NCBI RefSeq assembly: GCF_034424545.1
Contig: NZ_CP139970.1
Coordinates: 2,542,001-2,606,000 of the forward strand
Reading direction: 5' to 3'
DNA length: 64,000 nt
Origin: Trinickia caryophylli
Lineage (GTDB): Bacteria > Pseudomonadota > Gammaproteobacteria > Burkholderiales > Burkholderiaceae
The notes beneath the pieces were generated by a model. The model did not search any database. It saw only the letters and a list, made by a program, of their open reading frames with translations, and was not told where the DNA came from. Every line of letters starts with the position of its first letter. Position 1 is the first letter of the stretch. Made by a program: the position numbers and the translations under genes. This document shows positions 15,260 through 23,258 of this stretch, piece after piece.

Positions 15260-16174
15260 ATGACATTCGCCGACTTTACTCCGTTTCGCATGGCCGTCGA
15301 CGGGGCCGAAATCCAAGGCCTCAAAGGCGGCGTCGGTGCGCCGCTGTTGCTGCTGCACGGACATCCGCAAACGCACCTGATCTGGCATCGATGCGCGGCG
15401 GAGCTGGCCCGGCACTTCACGGTCGTGGCAACGGACTTGCGCGGCTACGGCGCGTCTTCGAAACCGTCGAGCGACGCGGAGCACAGGCCCTATTCGAAGC
15501 GCTCGATGGCGGCCGATCAGGTTGCGGTCATGCGCGAGCTCGGTTTCGAGCGCTTTCTCGTCTGCGCGCACGACCGCGGCGCGCGCGTCGCGCATCGCAT
15601 GGCGCTCGACCATGCAGACGCGGTGGAGCGGCTCATGCTGCTCGACATCGCGCCGACGCTCGCCATGTACGAAGGCACGACGCGCGCCTTCGCCACGGCC
15701 TACTTCCACTGGTTTTTTTTGATTCAGCCCGAGCCGCTGCCCGAGACGTTGATCGGCGCGGACCCGCGCGTGTACGTCGAGCGCGTGATGGGCTCGCGCC
15801 ACGCGGGCCTCGCCCCGTTCGCCCCCGAGGCATTGAATGCTTATGTCGATGCGCTGTGCCAGCCGGGCGCCGTCCACGCAATGTGCGAAGACTATCGGGC
15901 GTCGGCCACGATCGATCTCGACCACGATCGGGCCGACATCGAGCGAGGCCGCCGGATCGCCTGTCCGTTGCGCGTGCTGTGGGGCGCGCGGGGCACCGTC
16001 GCGACCTGTTTCGATCCGTTGGCCGAATGGCGGCGCGTAGCGCGCGACGTGAGCGGCCGGGCGCTCGAATGCGGCCACTACATCCCCGAGGAAGTGCCCG
16101 AAGCGCTCGTTGCGGAAATGCTGAGCTTTTTCGAGGCCACCGAGCCGAGCGAAGCCGCGCGCCCGCTGCAATGA
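15260..16174 (+). CDS. Haloacetate (fluoroacetate) dehalogenase-like alpha/beta hydrolase
   Basis: A 304-residue alpha/beta hydrolase. HGHPQTHLIWH forms the oxyanion region. The active-site set known from the fluoroacetate dehalogenase RPA1163 (Asp110, Arg111, Arg114, Asp134, His155, Trp156, Tyr219, His280) is found at Asp105, Arg106, Arg109, Asp129, His150, Trp151, Tyr212 and His273, with a constant offset of five and then seven residues. That argues for hydrolytic removal of fluoride or chloride from haloacetates to give glycolate, although relatives with other substrates exist. The RBS AGGCAGGAG precedes ATG 15260. It is divergent from the nitronate monooxygenase gene, 197 bases away, with one shared regulatory region. 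Confidence 0.85.
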   Translation: MTFADFTPFRMAVDGAEIQGLKGGVGAPLLLLHGHPQTHLIWHRCAAELARHFTVVATDLRGYGASSKPSSDAEHRPYSKRSMAADQVAVMRELGFERFLVCAHDRGARVAHRMALDHADAVERLMLLDIAPTLAMYEGTTRAFATAYFHWFFLIQPEPLPETLIGADPRVYVERVMGSRHAGLAPFAPEALNAYVDALCQPGAVHAMCEDYRASATIDLDHDRADIERGRRIACPLRVLWGARGTVATCFDPLAEWRRVARDVSGRALECGHYIPEEVPEALVAEMLSFFEATEPSEAARPLQ

Positions 16175-16233
16175 CCGGAGTATCGGTGCGGCCGGCCTGA
16201 AAAGCGGCGCGCGGCCTGCCGCGGTCGTGCGGG

Positions 16234-16252
16234 CCGCCCGCGTCGGGCGGCA
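16234..16252. terminator. Stem-loop between two convergent genes
   Basis: GCCGCCCG and CGGGCGGC pair perfectly around CGT, between the dehalogenase end (16174) and the Lrp-type gene end (16338). There is no U-tract. It may be a bidirectional transcription boundary. Confidence 0.3.
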
Positions 16253-16337
16253 GGCAGTCAGCCAGGCGAAAGGCTGGCGGCCGGGCGACAGGCAGCCTCT
16301 CGAGCCCCGCGCCGTCGGCCAAGCGGCGGACGGCCGC

Positions 16338-16886
16338 TCAGCGTGTTCCGCGTTTGGCCGTGCGCGGCCTGGGCGCTTCTTTCGCGCCATCGTCCGCTGC
16401 CCCCGGTGCGTCCAGTGGCGGCAGACGTCGCGCAATCGGTGTCGCCTTGACGATGGCCGTGCTCGTTTCGGCCCGGTCGGTGACCTTGGACAGAATCTCG
16501 TCGAGCTCGTCGATCGAGCGCAGATAAAGCCGGCAGATGAAGCAGTCGTCACCGGTCACTTTGTCGCATTCGACGAACTCCGGGATACGCCGGATCGCTT
16601 CTTCGACGAGATGAAGCTGCCCGGGCAACGGCCGCACGCGGACGATTGCCTGGAGCATATAGCCGAGCGCGCGCGGATTCACGTCGATCGTGTAGCGCCC
16701 AATCACGCCTTGCGCTTCGAGGCGCCGCAACCGTTCGGCCGTGCTCGGTGCGGAAAGACCCACGGCGCGCGCAAGGTCGGCCACTGCTGCGCGGCCGTCC
16801 TCCGCCAGCAGGCGCAGCAGCGCGCGGTCGATCGCGTCCAGGGGCGCGCTATTGCCCATTGTTCCTTCGGAAAGGCGTTTTGCCAT
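16338..16886 (-). CDS. Lrp/AsnC-family transcriptional regulator
   Basis: A 182-residue protein from ATG 16886; a TTG six codons earlier is an alternative start. An N-terminal helix-turn-helix (LDAIDRALLRLLAEDGRAAVADLARAVGLS, then PSTAERLRRLEAQGVI) is followed by the RAM effector domain (YTIDVNPRALGYMLQAIVRV, FVECDKVTGDDCFICRLYLRS). A basic, Pro/Ala-rich tail of about 30 residues follows the domain. It is divergent from a DMT-family exporter 126 bases away, a common pairing in which the Lrp protein switches on export of an amino acid. A short dyad, AAGGT/ACCTT at 16903-16918, lies in the shared region. Confidence 0.92.
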   Translation of the reverse strand: MAKRLSEGTMGNSAPLDAIDRALLRLLAEDGRAAVADLARAVGLSAPSTAERLRRLEAQGVIGRYTIDVNPRALGYMLQAIVRVRPLPGQLHLVEEAIRRIPEFVECDKVTGDDCFICRLYLRSIDELDEILSKVTDRAETSTAIVKATPIARRLPPLDAPGAADDGAKEAPRPRTAKRGTR

Positions 16887-16902
16887 GATTGCCTTTTTTA
16901 GC

Positions 16903-16918
16903 AAGGTGAAAGGACCTT
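16903..16918. promoter_or_regulatory. Dyad AAGGT-N6-ACCTT in the Lrp/EamA intergenic region
   Basis: The arms are at 16903-16907 and 16914-16918, inside a T-rich patch directly upstream of the Lrp-type start. Size and position fit an Lrp-family site, but the consensus of this branch is not known to me. Confidence 0.3.
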
Positions 16919-17012
16919 CGTTGCCTTAGTTTATCCATGTCTGCGGACGGGGCGAATCGTTAGACTGGGGGCATGACGAACTGCATCTTTCTTCCTGAAC
17001 CCGGAGGCGTCC

Positions 17013-17954
17013 ATGGCGAATCATGAAATCCGGCGCGGCGCAGCAGAAATGACGGCGGCGATGTTGATGTCGGGCACGATCGGCTGGCTGGTGGTGGAAT
17101 CGGGACAACCTGCGCTGAACGTCGTATTCGTGCGCTGCGTGTTGGGCGCGTTGGCGCTTGCCGCCGCCTGCGCCACGCTCGGGCTGTTGCGGCGCGACGC
17201 GTTGCCGTGGCGCACGGTACTGCTCGCGGCCTTGGGCGGGGCGGGCATCGTGGCGAATTGGGTGCTGCTCTTTGCCGCCTATTCGCGCGCGTCCATCTCG
17301 ATGGCAACCGCCGCCTACAACACCCAGCCATTCATGCTGGTGGCGCTCGGCGCGTTGATTTTTCGCGAGCGCCTGAGTGCATCCACGGCTGTCTGGCTGG
17401 CGCTCGCGTTTGCCGGTCTCGTGCTCGTCGTAAAAGTGGAGCCGGCGGTGCTCGCGATGCCGGGCCAGTATCTCGAAGGAATCGCATACGCGCTCGGTGC
17501 GGCATTTTGCTACGCCATCTCGTCGATCATCACGAAGCGTCTGAAAGGCACCGCGCCGCACCTGATCGCGCTGATTCAGGTGACACTGGGGGCGGTGGTG
17601 CTCGCACCGTTCGTCGATTATCGTGGCCTGCCGACAACGGCGGCTCCGTGGGCCGAACTTGCCACGCTCGGCATCGTCAACACGGGCATCATGTACGTGC
17701 TGCTTTACGGAGCGATTCAGAAATTGCCGACGACGATGACGGGCGCCCTGTCGTTCGTCTACCCGATCGTTGCGATCGTCGTCGATCGCATCGCCTTCGG
17801 CCAATCGCTGGCGGCGATCCAGCTCTTCGGTGCGGCGCTGATTCTGCTCGCGGCGGCCGGCGTCAATCTCGGTTGGCGCGTCGTGCCCGACAGGCGTACG
17901 CGGCAGCGCACTCCCGGCACTCCCGGCGCGCGCAGCGCATGTCAAGTTGATTGA
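17013..17954 (+). CDS. EamA/DMT-family transporter
   Basis: A 313-residue inner-membrane protein with ten hydrophobic segments in two EamA repeats (about 12-140 and 158-290). Seen are GWLVVESGQPALNVVFVRCVLGALALA in the first helices, AAYNTQPFMLVALGALIFRERLS at the end of the first repeat, and IMYVLLYGAIQKLPTTMTGALSFVYPIVAIVVD with the usual proline in the second. Members export amino acids, nucleosides or metabolites. Divergence from an Lrp-type regulator points to an amino-acid-like substrate. A Rho-independent terminator at 18051-18084 ends the unit. Confidence 0.9.
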   Translation: MANHEIRRGAAEMTAAMLMSGTIGWLVVESGQPALNVVFVRCVLGALALAAACATLGLLRRDALPWRTVLLAALGGAGIVANWVLLFAAYSRASISMATAAYNTQPFMLVALGALIFRERLSASTAVWLALAFAGLVLVVKVEPAVLAMPGQYLEGIAYALGAAFCYAISSIITKRLKGTAPHLIALIQVTLGAVVLAPFVDYRGLPTTAAPWAELATLGIVNTGIMYVLLYGAIQKLPTTMTGALSFVYPIVAIVVDRIAFGQSLAAIQLFGAALILLAAAGVNLGWRVVPDRRTRQRTPGTPGARSACQVD

Positions 17955-18050
17955 AAGGCGTTCGTCTCGCGTTTGCAGGGAAATCACCGATGCGCCGTAA
18001 ACGGCGGCACCGGTATCATGGGACAGACGCTGATCACGTCGTACATTGCG

Positions 18051-18084
18051 CCGTTCGTCAACTGCGACGAACGGTTTTCTTTTT
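18051..18084 (+). terminator. Rho-independent terminator after the EamA transporter
   Basis: CCGTTCGTC (18051-18059) and GACGAACGG (18066-18074) pair perfectly around AACTGC and are followed by TTTTCTTTTT. It lies 97 bases after the transporter stop. No gene lies between them. Confidence 0.85.
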
Positions 18085-18187
18085 GCGGGCCGTTATTCCG
18101 CCCTGCATCGCACGGGCGCAACGCGCTTGGCGAGGGTACTGCCTCCCGCCGTGCATGCGATGCCTTCGAGCGTGACCGTTCCGGCAT

Positions 18188-18760
18188 TCAGCGCAGGGCC
18201 ACGTCGGCCACCGGCGCGCCCGTGAGGGAAAGCAATTCCTGCGGCGATAGATTGAACACCGCATGCGGATGGCCCGCGGCCGCCCACAGGCTGTCGAGCT
18301 GAAGCAGATCTTCGTCGATCAGCGTGACGGGCGGTGTCAGATGCCCGATCGGGCAGACGCCGCCGATCGCGTAGCCTGTCTTTTCGCGCACGAAACGGGC
18401 ATCGGCGCGCCCGATGGCCCCGACCTGCCGCGCAACTTTCTCCTCGTCGACCCGGTTCGCCCCGCTGGCGACCACCAGCACGGGTGCGTCGTCATCGCGG
18501 CGCCGAAAGACGATTGACTTGGCGATCTGCGCGACGGTGCATCCAAGGCCGGCGGCCGCTTCGGCCGACGTCTTGCCCGTTTGCGGCAGCATGACGACCG
18601 GTTTTTCGTGCCCGTGCTCGCGCAGCAGCAGGGCGATACGCCGGGCCGAATCGGGCAAGGCGGCGAGCGGCTCCGACGCGTCGGGCACGTCGGGCATATT
18701 GGTTGGTGAGAACGATTCGCTGTCCATATGTCGATAGGCGGTCGGATTGCTGTATGGCAT
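18188..18760 (-). CDS. YbaK/EbsC-family aminoacyl-tRNA deacylase
   Basis: A 190-residue protein from ATG 18760; internal ATGs at 18727 and near 18700 are alternative starts because the first 35 residues are not conserved-looking. The YbaK domain (about 40-185) is clear: KTSAEAAAGLGCTVAQIAKSIVFR, VVASGANRVDEEKVAR, the catalytic-region lysine stretch REKTGYAIGGVCPIGHL, and TLIDEDLLQLDSLWAAAGHPHAVFNLSPQELLSLTGA. These proteins hydrolyse mischarged tRNAs (Cys- or Ala-tRNA-Pro and relatives). It follows the HMG-CoA lyase gene by 20 bases on the same strand and is probably co-transcribed, without an obvious functional link. Confidence 0.88.
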   Translation of the reverse strand: MPYSNPTAYRHMDSESFSPTNMPDVPDASEPLAALPDSARRIALLLREHGHEKPVVMLPQTGKTSAEAAAGLGCTVAQIAKSIVFRRRDDDAPVLVVASGANRVDEEKVARQVGAIGRADARFVREKTGYAIGGVCPIGHLTPPVTLIDEDLLQLDSLWAAAGHPHAVFNLSPQELLSLTGAPVADVALR

Positions 18761-18780
18761 CGTGCGGCGCGTTGCCTCGC

Positions 18781-19704
18781 TTACTGCGGTTCGTCGGTGC
18801 TTTTCGCCTTGGCGAGCAACGCGCGGCCCGCACGCGAAACGTTGGGCCGCCCCACCGCCGTCGATATGAATTCGCCGATCGCCACGACTTGCGCAAGATC
18901 GACTCCTGTCTCGATGCCAAGCCCGTTCATCAGATACAGCACGTCCTCCGTCGCGACGTTGCCGGTGGCGCCTTTCGCGTAAGGGCAGCCGCCGAGGCCC
19001 GCCACGGATGCGTGAAAAATCTCGATGCCTTCGAGCAGCGATGCGTAGATGTTTGCGAGCGCCTGCCCATAAGTGTCATGGAAATGACCCGAAAGCCTTT
19101 CGCGCGGAAAGACCTTCGAAACAGCCGTATAGACTTCGCGCGTGCGCTTGGGCGTGCCAACGCCGATGGTATCGGCGATGTCGATTTCGTCGCAGCCGAG
19201 ATCGGCCAGGCGCTGCACGACGTCGACGACCGCCGATACGGACACCTCGCCCTGATAGGGGCAGCCGAGCGCGCACGACACGCTACCGCGCAGGCGCAGG
19301 CCGTTGTCCTTGGCGGCGCGTGCGACGGGCTCGAACCGCTCGATGCTTTGCGCGATGCTGCAGTTGATGTTGCGCTCGGAAAACGCTTCGCTCGCCGCCC
19401 CGAAAATCACGACTTCGTCGGCCTTGGCCGCGAGCGCACCCTCGAGGCCTTTGAGGTTCGGTGTCAGCACCGAGTAGATCGTGCCGGCACGGCGCGCGAT
19501 GCCGGCCATGACTTGCGCGCCGTCCGCCATCTGCGGCACCCATTTCGGCGAAACGAACGATGCGGCTTCGATATTGGCGAAGCCCGCAGCCGAGAGGCGA
19601 TCGACGAGTTCGATCTTCACCGACGTGGAGACGAACTGCTTTTCGTTTTGCAGCCCGTCGCGTGGGCCCACTTCGACGATCTTGACTGCGCGAGGCAGGG
19701 ACAT
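18781..19704 (-). CDS. mvaB: Hydroxymethylglutaryl-CoA lyase
   Basis: A 307-residue cytoplasmic TIM-barrel enzyme that cleaves HMG-CoA to acetoacetate and acetyl-CoA, the last step of leucine breakdown. The start VKIVEVGPRDGLQNEK holds the metal-binding Asp and the catalytic Arg; GHFHDTYGQALAN carries metal-binding His residues; the family signature GLGGCPYAKGATGNVATEDV contains the active-site cysteine. GGAGA lies 8 bases before ATG 19704. Downstream is ybaK and upstream, 69 bases away on the same strand, is a hydroxypyruvate reductase. Other leucine-pathway genes are not adjacent, but a LiuR-type regulator is encoded 15 kb away. Confidence 0.95.
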   Translation of the reverse strand: MSLPRAVKIVEVGPRDGLQNEKQFVSTSVKIELVDRLSAAGFANIEAASFVSPKWVPQMADGAQVMAGIARRAGTIYSVLTPNLKGLEGALAAKADEVVIFGAASEAFSERNINCSIAQSIERFEPVARAAKDNGLRLRGSVSCALGCPYQGEVSVSAVVDVVQRLADLGCDEIDIADTIGVGTPKRTREVYTAVSKVFPRERLSGHFHDTYGQALANIYASLLEGIEIFHASVAGLGGCPYAKGATGNVATEDVLYLMNGLGIETGVDLAQVVAIGEFISTAVGRPNVSRAGRALLAKAKSTDEPQ

Positions 19705-19773
19705 GGCGTGTCTCCGGAATGGTTCGATTGGGAAGGCCGTTGGTTGACGACGAATGGTGCCGCGCGTGGACGA

Positions 19774-20721
19774 TCAGTAACCACGCTCCAGATCGACGAT
19801 GCCGCTGATCGGCTCGCCGTGCTGGAACGCGGCAATCTTCCGTGCGATCTGCGCCACCGCTTCGTCGCGCAGCGTCAGTGCCGAGATGTGCGGGGTAATC
19901 GTGATCCGCGGCTCCTGCCAGAAGGCGTGATCGGGCGGCAGCGGTTCCTGGACGAATACGTCGAGCGTGGCCGCGGCGATCCGGCCTTCGCGCAGCGCTT
20001 CGAGCAGATCGTTTTCGACAAGGTGGGCGCCTCGAGCAAGATTGACGAGATACGCGCCGTGCGCGAGCGGTGCGAACGTTCGGCGATTCAGAATACCTTC
20101 GGTCTCGGGGGTGCTCGGCAACAGGTTGACGAGTACGCGCGCGCCGGCAAGGCATGCATCGAGCCCATCGGCCGCGTAGGTGTCGATGCCGTCGAGCACT
20201 TTCTTGCCGCGGCTGTAGCCTCGCACCGGCAGGCCGAACGAGGCGAGGGTTTGCGCGACATGCGTGCCGAGCACGCCGAGACCGAGCACCGCCACGACGA
20301 ACGAATCGCGCGCATGCGGCTCGAGCGGCTGCCACGCGCGCGCGCCGCCGCGCTGCGCGAGATCGTATTCGTCGAACCGGCGCATGTAGCGCAGCACCGC
20401 ATGCGCGGCGTACTCGCTCATTTGTGCGGCCATGCCGGTATCTTCGAGCCGCACGATCGGCACGCCTGCCGGCAGTGTGCCGGGCGCTTCGCGCTCGAAG
20501 CGAAGAATGGCATCCACGCCGGCACCGAGATTGAATACCGCTTTCAAGCCGTCCCGCGGCGCGAAGAACTCGCGCGGTGGCCGCCAGACCACGCCGTAAT
20601 CGGCAGGAGCCGCGTCGCCCGGTTGCCAGATGCGGATATCGGCGCCCGGCAGCGCATGTGCGAGCGATGCGAACCATGCCTCGGTTTCGGGCGCTTCGGG
20701 AGCGGAAAAAAGGATTCTCAT
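19774..20721 (-). CDS. ghrA: Glyoxylate/hydroxypyruvate reductase A-like D-2-hydroxyacid dehydrogenase
   Basis: A 315-residue enzyme close in length to GhrA. The Rossmann motif AVLGLGVLGTHVAQTLASFG lies near residue 140 and is followed by YSRGKK, where a basic residue after the second strand favours NADPH. The catalytic set is present: Arg in NLARGAHLVENDLLEAL, Glu in LDVFVQEPLPPDH, and His in ITPHISALT. It should reduce glyoxylate to glycolate and hydroxypyruvate to glycerate. I start at ATG 20721 because MRILFSAP begins the fold; the open frame extends upstream without homology. It heads the ghrA-mvaB-ybaK run on the minus strand. Confidence 0.9.
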   Translation of the reverse strand: MRILFSAPEAPETEAWFASLAHALPGADIRIWQPGDAAPADYGVVWRPPREFFAPRDGLKAVFNLGAGVDAILRFEREAPGTLPAGVPIVRLEDTGMAAQMSEYAAHAVLRYMRRFDEYDLAQRGGARAWQPLEPHARDSFVVAVLGLGVLGTHVAQTLASFGLPVRGYSRGKKVLDGIDTYAADGLDACLAGARVLVNLLPSTPETEGILNRRTFAPLAHGAYLVNLARGAHLVENDLLEALREGRIAAATLDVFVQEPLPPDHAFWQEPRITITPHISALTLRDEAVAQIARKIAAFQHGEPISGIVDLERGY

Positions 20722-20941
20722 GCGGAACGTGGCAAGGGCGCTCGGCCCCGGTAGCAATCGACGCCACCATTTTACGTGCTTGCACCGCGCGCCGCCCATT
20801 GGCCGTTCGGCTGAATAGGCGTGGTGGCTCGCCCGTGGGATAAAGCGAGGAACGAGAATGTCGGCGCTGCGGGGCGGCGGTGCTTTCGCCGCCGCACGCG
20901 TTTGCCGCAGCCCTCGTTTTCAAACTGCCAGGAATCGCACC

Positions 20942-21370
20942 ATGAATATCGAAACAGTTTATCTAATGACCGAAAGCGGCCGCTTCGTTCACACGGAGCC
21001 CGACGGCGGCGCGCTGCGGATCAACAAAGACCGGGCGGACGCATTGTGCAAGCTGCAGGCAGGGTTCGACGACGTCGATCCGAAGGTCATCTTTCACAGC
21101 TCCGCAGCCGACCGCAAGTGGGTCGTCGGGCACGACCCGGCCACGCCGCACGTGCCGGACATCGTCGTGGCGCGTAAAGGCGAGTGGACCACGTTCACCT
21201 ATCAGTTCGTGGACGACGCCCGCACGCTCATGACGTTGCGCGACGAAAGCGACCGCTATCTGCAGCGCGTGGACATCGGCCGCCCGTTCGAGCATCTTGC
21301 GGCAAGCACGGCGAGCGCCGAGGAAGCCGCGCGCTTCAGGTTGATCCGGTTCGCTTCCGACGATGCCTGA
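20942..21370 (+). CDS. Conserved-looking small protein of unknown function
   Basis: A 142-residue soluble protein with balanced composition, no signal peptide and no membrane segment. Blocks such as VYLMTESGRFVHTEPDGG, RKWVVGHDPATPHVPDIV and TTFTYQFVDDARTLMTLRDE suggest a mostly beta fold, but I do not recognise the family. AGGAA lies about 9 bases before ATG 20942; an in-frame ATG at 20858 would add 28 residues of poor composition and is less likely. It is convergent with bioB (48 bases apart) and divergent from ghrA. Confidence 0.65.
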   Translation: MNIETVYLMTESGRFVHTEPDGGALRINKDRADALCKLQAGFDDVDPKVIFHSSAADRKWVVGHDPATPHVPDIVVARKGEWTTFTYQFVDDARTLMTLRDESDRYLQRVDIGRPFEHLAASTASAEEAARFRLIRFASDDA

Positions 21371-21418
21371 CCGGCGGCGTATGCCGGGTGCCGGTTCGGC
21401 GCGGTACCGCCTGTGGCC

Positions 21419-22456
21419 TCAGTTGCCTTCGGGCGAGCAGCACGGAGCGGCCGGCAGCGTATCGGCACCTTGGGCGTGGATACCGAGCCTCTCGAGCAGT
21501 CTGCGGTCGCTGTCGGCCTGCGGATTGCCCGTCGTCAGCAGTACGTCGCCATAAAAGATCGAATTCGCGCCGGCAAGGAAGCACAGTGCCTGCAAGCCGT
21601 CGTCCATCTGCTGGCGTCCCGCGGACAGGCGCACCATCGCGCGCGGCATGGTGATGCGGGCAATGGCGATCGTTCGCACGAACTCGAACGGGTCGAGCGG
21701 CTCGATCTGGCCGAGCGGCGTGCCTTCGATCGCCACCAGATGATTGATCGGCACCGACTCGGGATACGGGTCCATGTTCGCGAGCTGTGCGAGGAGCCCC
21801 GCTCGCTCGCGGCGGGATTCACCCATGCCGATGATGCCGCCGCAGCACACGTTGATGCCGGCGTCGCGCACGTGCTCGAGGGTGTCGAGGCGGTCCTGAT
21901 AAGTCCGCGTCGAAACGATCTGGCCGTAGAACTCGGGCGACGTATCGAGGTTGTGGTTGTAGTAGTCGAGGCCTGCTTCGCGCAGGGCCTGCGCCTGATG
22001 TTGCTCGAGCATGCCGAGCGTCATGCAGGTTTCGAGCCCCATCGCCTTCACGCCTCGGATCATGTCCTGGATCGGCTCGATGTGCCGGTCCTTGGGGTTG
22101 CGCCAGGCGGCACCCATGCAAAAGCGCGTCGCGCCGCTCTCCTTCGCGCGCCGCGCGGCGGCGAGTACGTTCTCGACGTCCATGAGCTTTTCGGCTTTCA
22201 GGCCCGTGTCGTAGTGCGACGATTGCGAGCAGTACTTGCAGTCTTCCTCGCACCCACCGGTTTTGATCGACAGCAGCGTCGAAAGCTGAACGGCGTTCGC
22301 ATCGAAATGCTCGCGGTGTACCTGTTGGGCGCGGAACAGCAGATCGTTGAATGGCAGTTCGTAAAGTGCCACGACGTCGGCCACGCGCCAGCGCGCGGCG
22401 CCTTGACGAGGCGCGGCGGCTGCGGCCGATGTCGCTGCGGTTTGGGCTTGAGTCAT
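21419..22456 (-). CDS. bioB: Biotin synthase
   Basis: A 345-residue radical-SAM enzyme that inserts sulfur into dethiobiotin. The radical-SAM cluster motif CEEDCKYC (Cys-x3-Cys-x2-Cys) follows LLSIKTGG near residue 65; [46 protein letters not shown] and the Arg in [11 protein letters not shown] (ligand of the second cluster) are all present. A GAGGA site lies 9 bases before ATG 22456. It is the last gene of bioA-bioF-bioD-bioB on the minus strand, but unlike the others it is preceded by an 82-base spacer carrying four CATTGC copies, so it may have extra control. Confidence 0.97.
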   Translation of the reverse strand: MTQAQTAATSAAAAAPRQGAARWRVADVVALYELPFNDLLFRAQQVHREHFDANAVQLSTLLSIKTGGCEEDCKYCSQSSHYDTGLKAEKLMDVENVLAAARRAKESGATRFCMGAAWRNPKDRHIEPIQDMIRGVKAMGLETCMTLGMLEQHQAQALREAGLDYYNHNLDTSPEFYGQIVSTRTYQDRLDTLEHVRDAGINVCCGGIIGMGESRRERAGLLAQLANMDPYPESVPINHLVAIEGTPLGQIEPLDPFEFVRTIAIARITMPRAMVRLSAGRQQMDDGLQALCFLAGANSIFYGDVLLTTGNPQADSDRRLLERLGIHAQGADTLPAAPCCSPEGN

Positions 22457-22472
22457 GTCGTCAATCCTCGTT

Positions 22473-22530
22473 GGGCAATGAAGGGCAATGAAGTACGGTG
22501 GTGGTCGATGAGATGCAATGAGATGCAATG
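22473..22530 (-). repeat. Two tandem 10-bp duplications in the bioD-bioB spacer
   Basis: GGGCAATGAA is repeated head to tail at 22473-22492 and AGATGCAATG at 22511-22530. In minus-strand sense each unit carries CATTGC, so the leader just before bioB holds four CATTGC copies in two 10-base-phased pairs. The first pair ends 16 bases before ATG 22456. It may be slippage or a regulator/RNA site. Confidence 0.7.
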
Positions 22531-22538
22531 CGCAAGCG

Positions 22539-23258
22539 TCAATGCGCGGTCGCGCGCAGGGTAAGCAGGAGGGCGCCGACGTCGAGATGCGCGAGCGCCG
22601 CCTCGTCCGACGCTGGCGAAAGGCGAGGCACGGTGCCGATGAGCGGCGCGCCGTGCTCGCGCGCGAGGCGGCTGCGCAGCGCGTCGACGTTTTCCTCGGC
22701 GTAGCGCATGGCCGGATCGACGATGTTCGCCACCCAGCCTGCGATCGCAAGGCCGCGTCGGGCGATCGCCTCGGCCGTCAGCAACGCGTGGCTGATGCAT
22801 CCGAGGCGCACGCCGACCACGAGCACCACGGGCAGCGCCAGTGCGCAGGCGAGATCGGCGGTGTCGTGCGTCTCCGTGAGGGGCACGCGAAAGCCGCCTA
22901 CCCCCTCCACGACTACGACGTCGGCTTGCGTCATTGCTTCGCGGTGGCATGCGACGATGTGTGCGATATCGAGCGTCACGCCTTCGTGCGCGGCAACGAT
23001 ATGCGGCGCGGCAGGAGCCTTGAGCAGGAACGGTGTGCGAACCTCGGGCGGCAGCAGCACCGACGCCGCTGCGTCGAGCGCCTCGGCGTCTTCGTTGAGC
23101 CACTGGCCTTCGCGCTCGAATGCGCCGGCCGCCACGGGTTTCATAGCCGCGGCGCGCAGCCCTGCGCGTGCGAAGCCGCGTAGCAGCGCGCATGAGACGA
23201 ACGTCTTGCCGATTTCCGTATCGGTGCCCGTGACGAAAAGCGATAGTGGGGCGTTCAT
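22539..23258 (-). CDS. bioD: Dethiobiotin synthetase
   Basis: A 239-residue enzyme that forms the ureido ring of dethiobiotin from 7,8-diaminopelargonate, CO2 and ATP. The N-terminal [20 protein letters not shown] is the P-loop; AAMKPVAAG holds the catalytic Lys; [22 protein letters not shown] is the conserved Glu-Gly-Gly region with Ala-to-Val and usual GAGG changed to GVGG. Its start overlaps the bioF stop by four bases (ATGA), so translation is coupled. Confidence 0.96.
   Translation of the reverse strand: MNAPLSLFVTGTDTEIGKTFVSCALLRGFARAGLRAAAMKPVAAGAFEREGQWLNEDAEALDAAASVLLPPEVRTPFLLKAPAAPHIVAAHEGVTLDIAHIVACHREAMTQADVVVVEGVGGFRVPLTETHDTADLACALALPVVLVVGVRLGCISHALLTAEAIARRGLAIAGWVANIVDPAMRYAEENVDALRSRLAREHGAPLIGTVPRLSPASDEAALAHLDVGALLLTLRATAH

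Noticed and set aside
17973..18302. A 109-codon plus-strand frame
   Set aside because: It runs through the Rho-independent terminator of the EamA gene and into ybaK on the other strand.
18703..20754. A 683-codon open frame on the plus strand
   Set aside because: It is antisense to mvaB and ghrA, both clear by motif.
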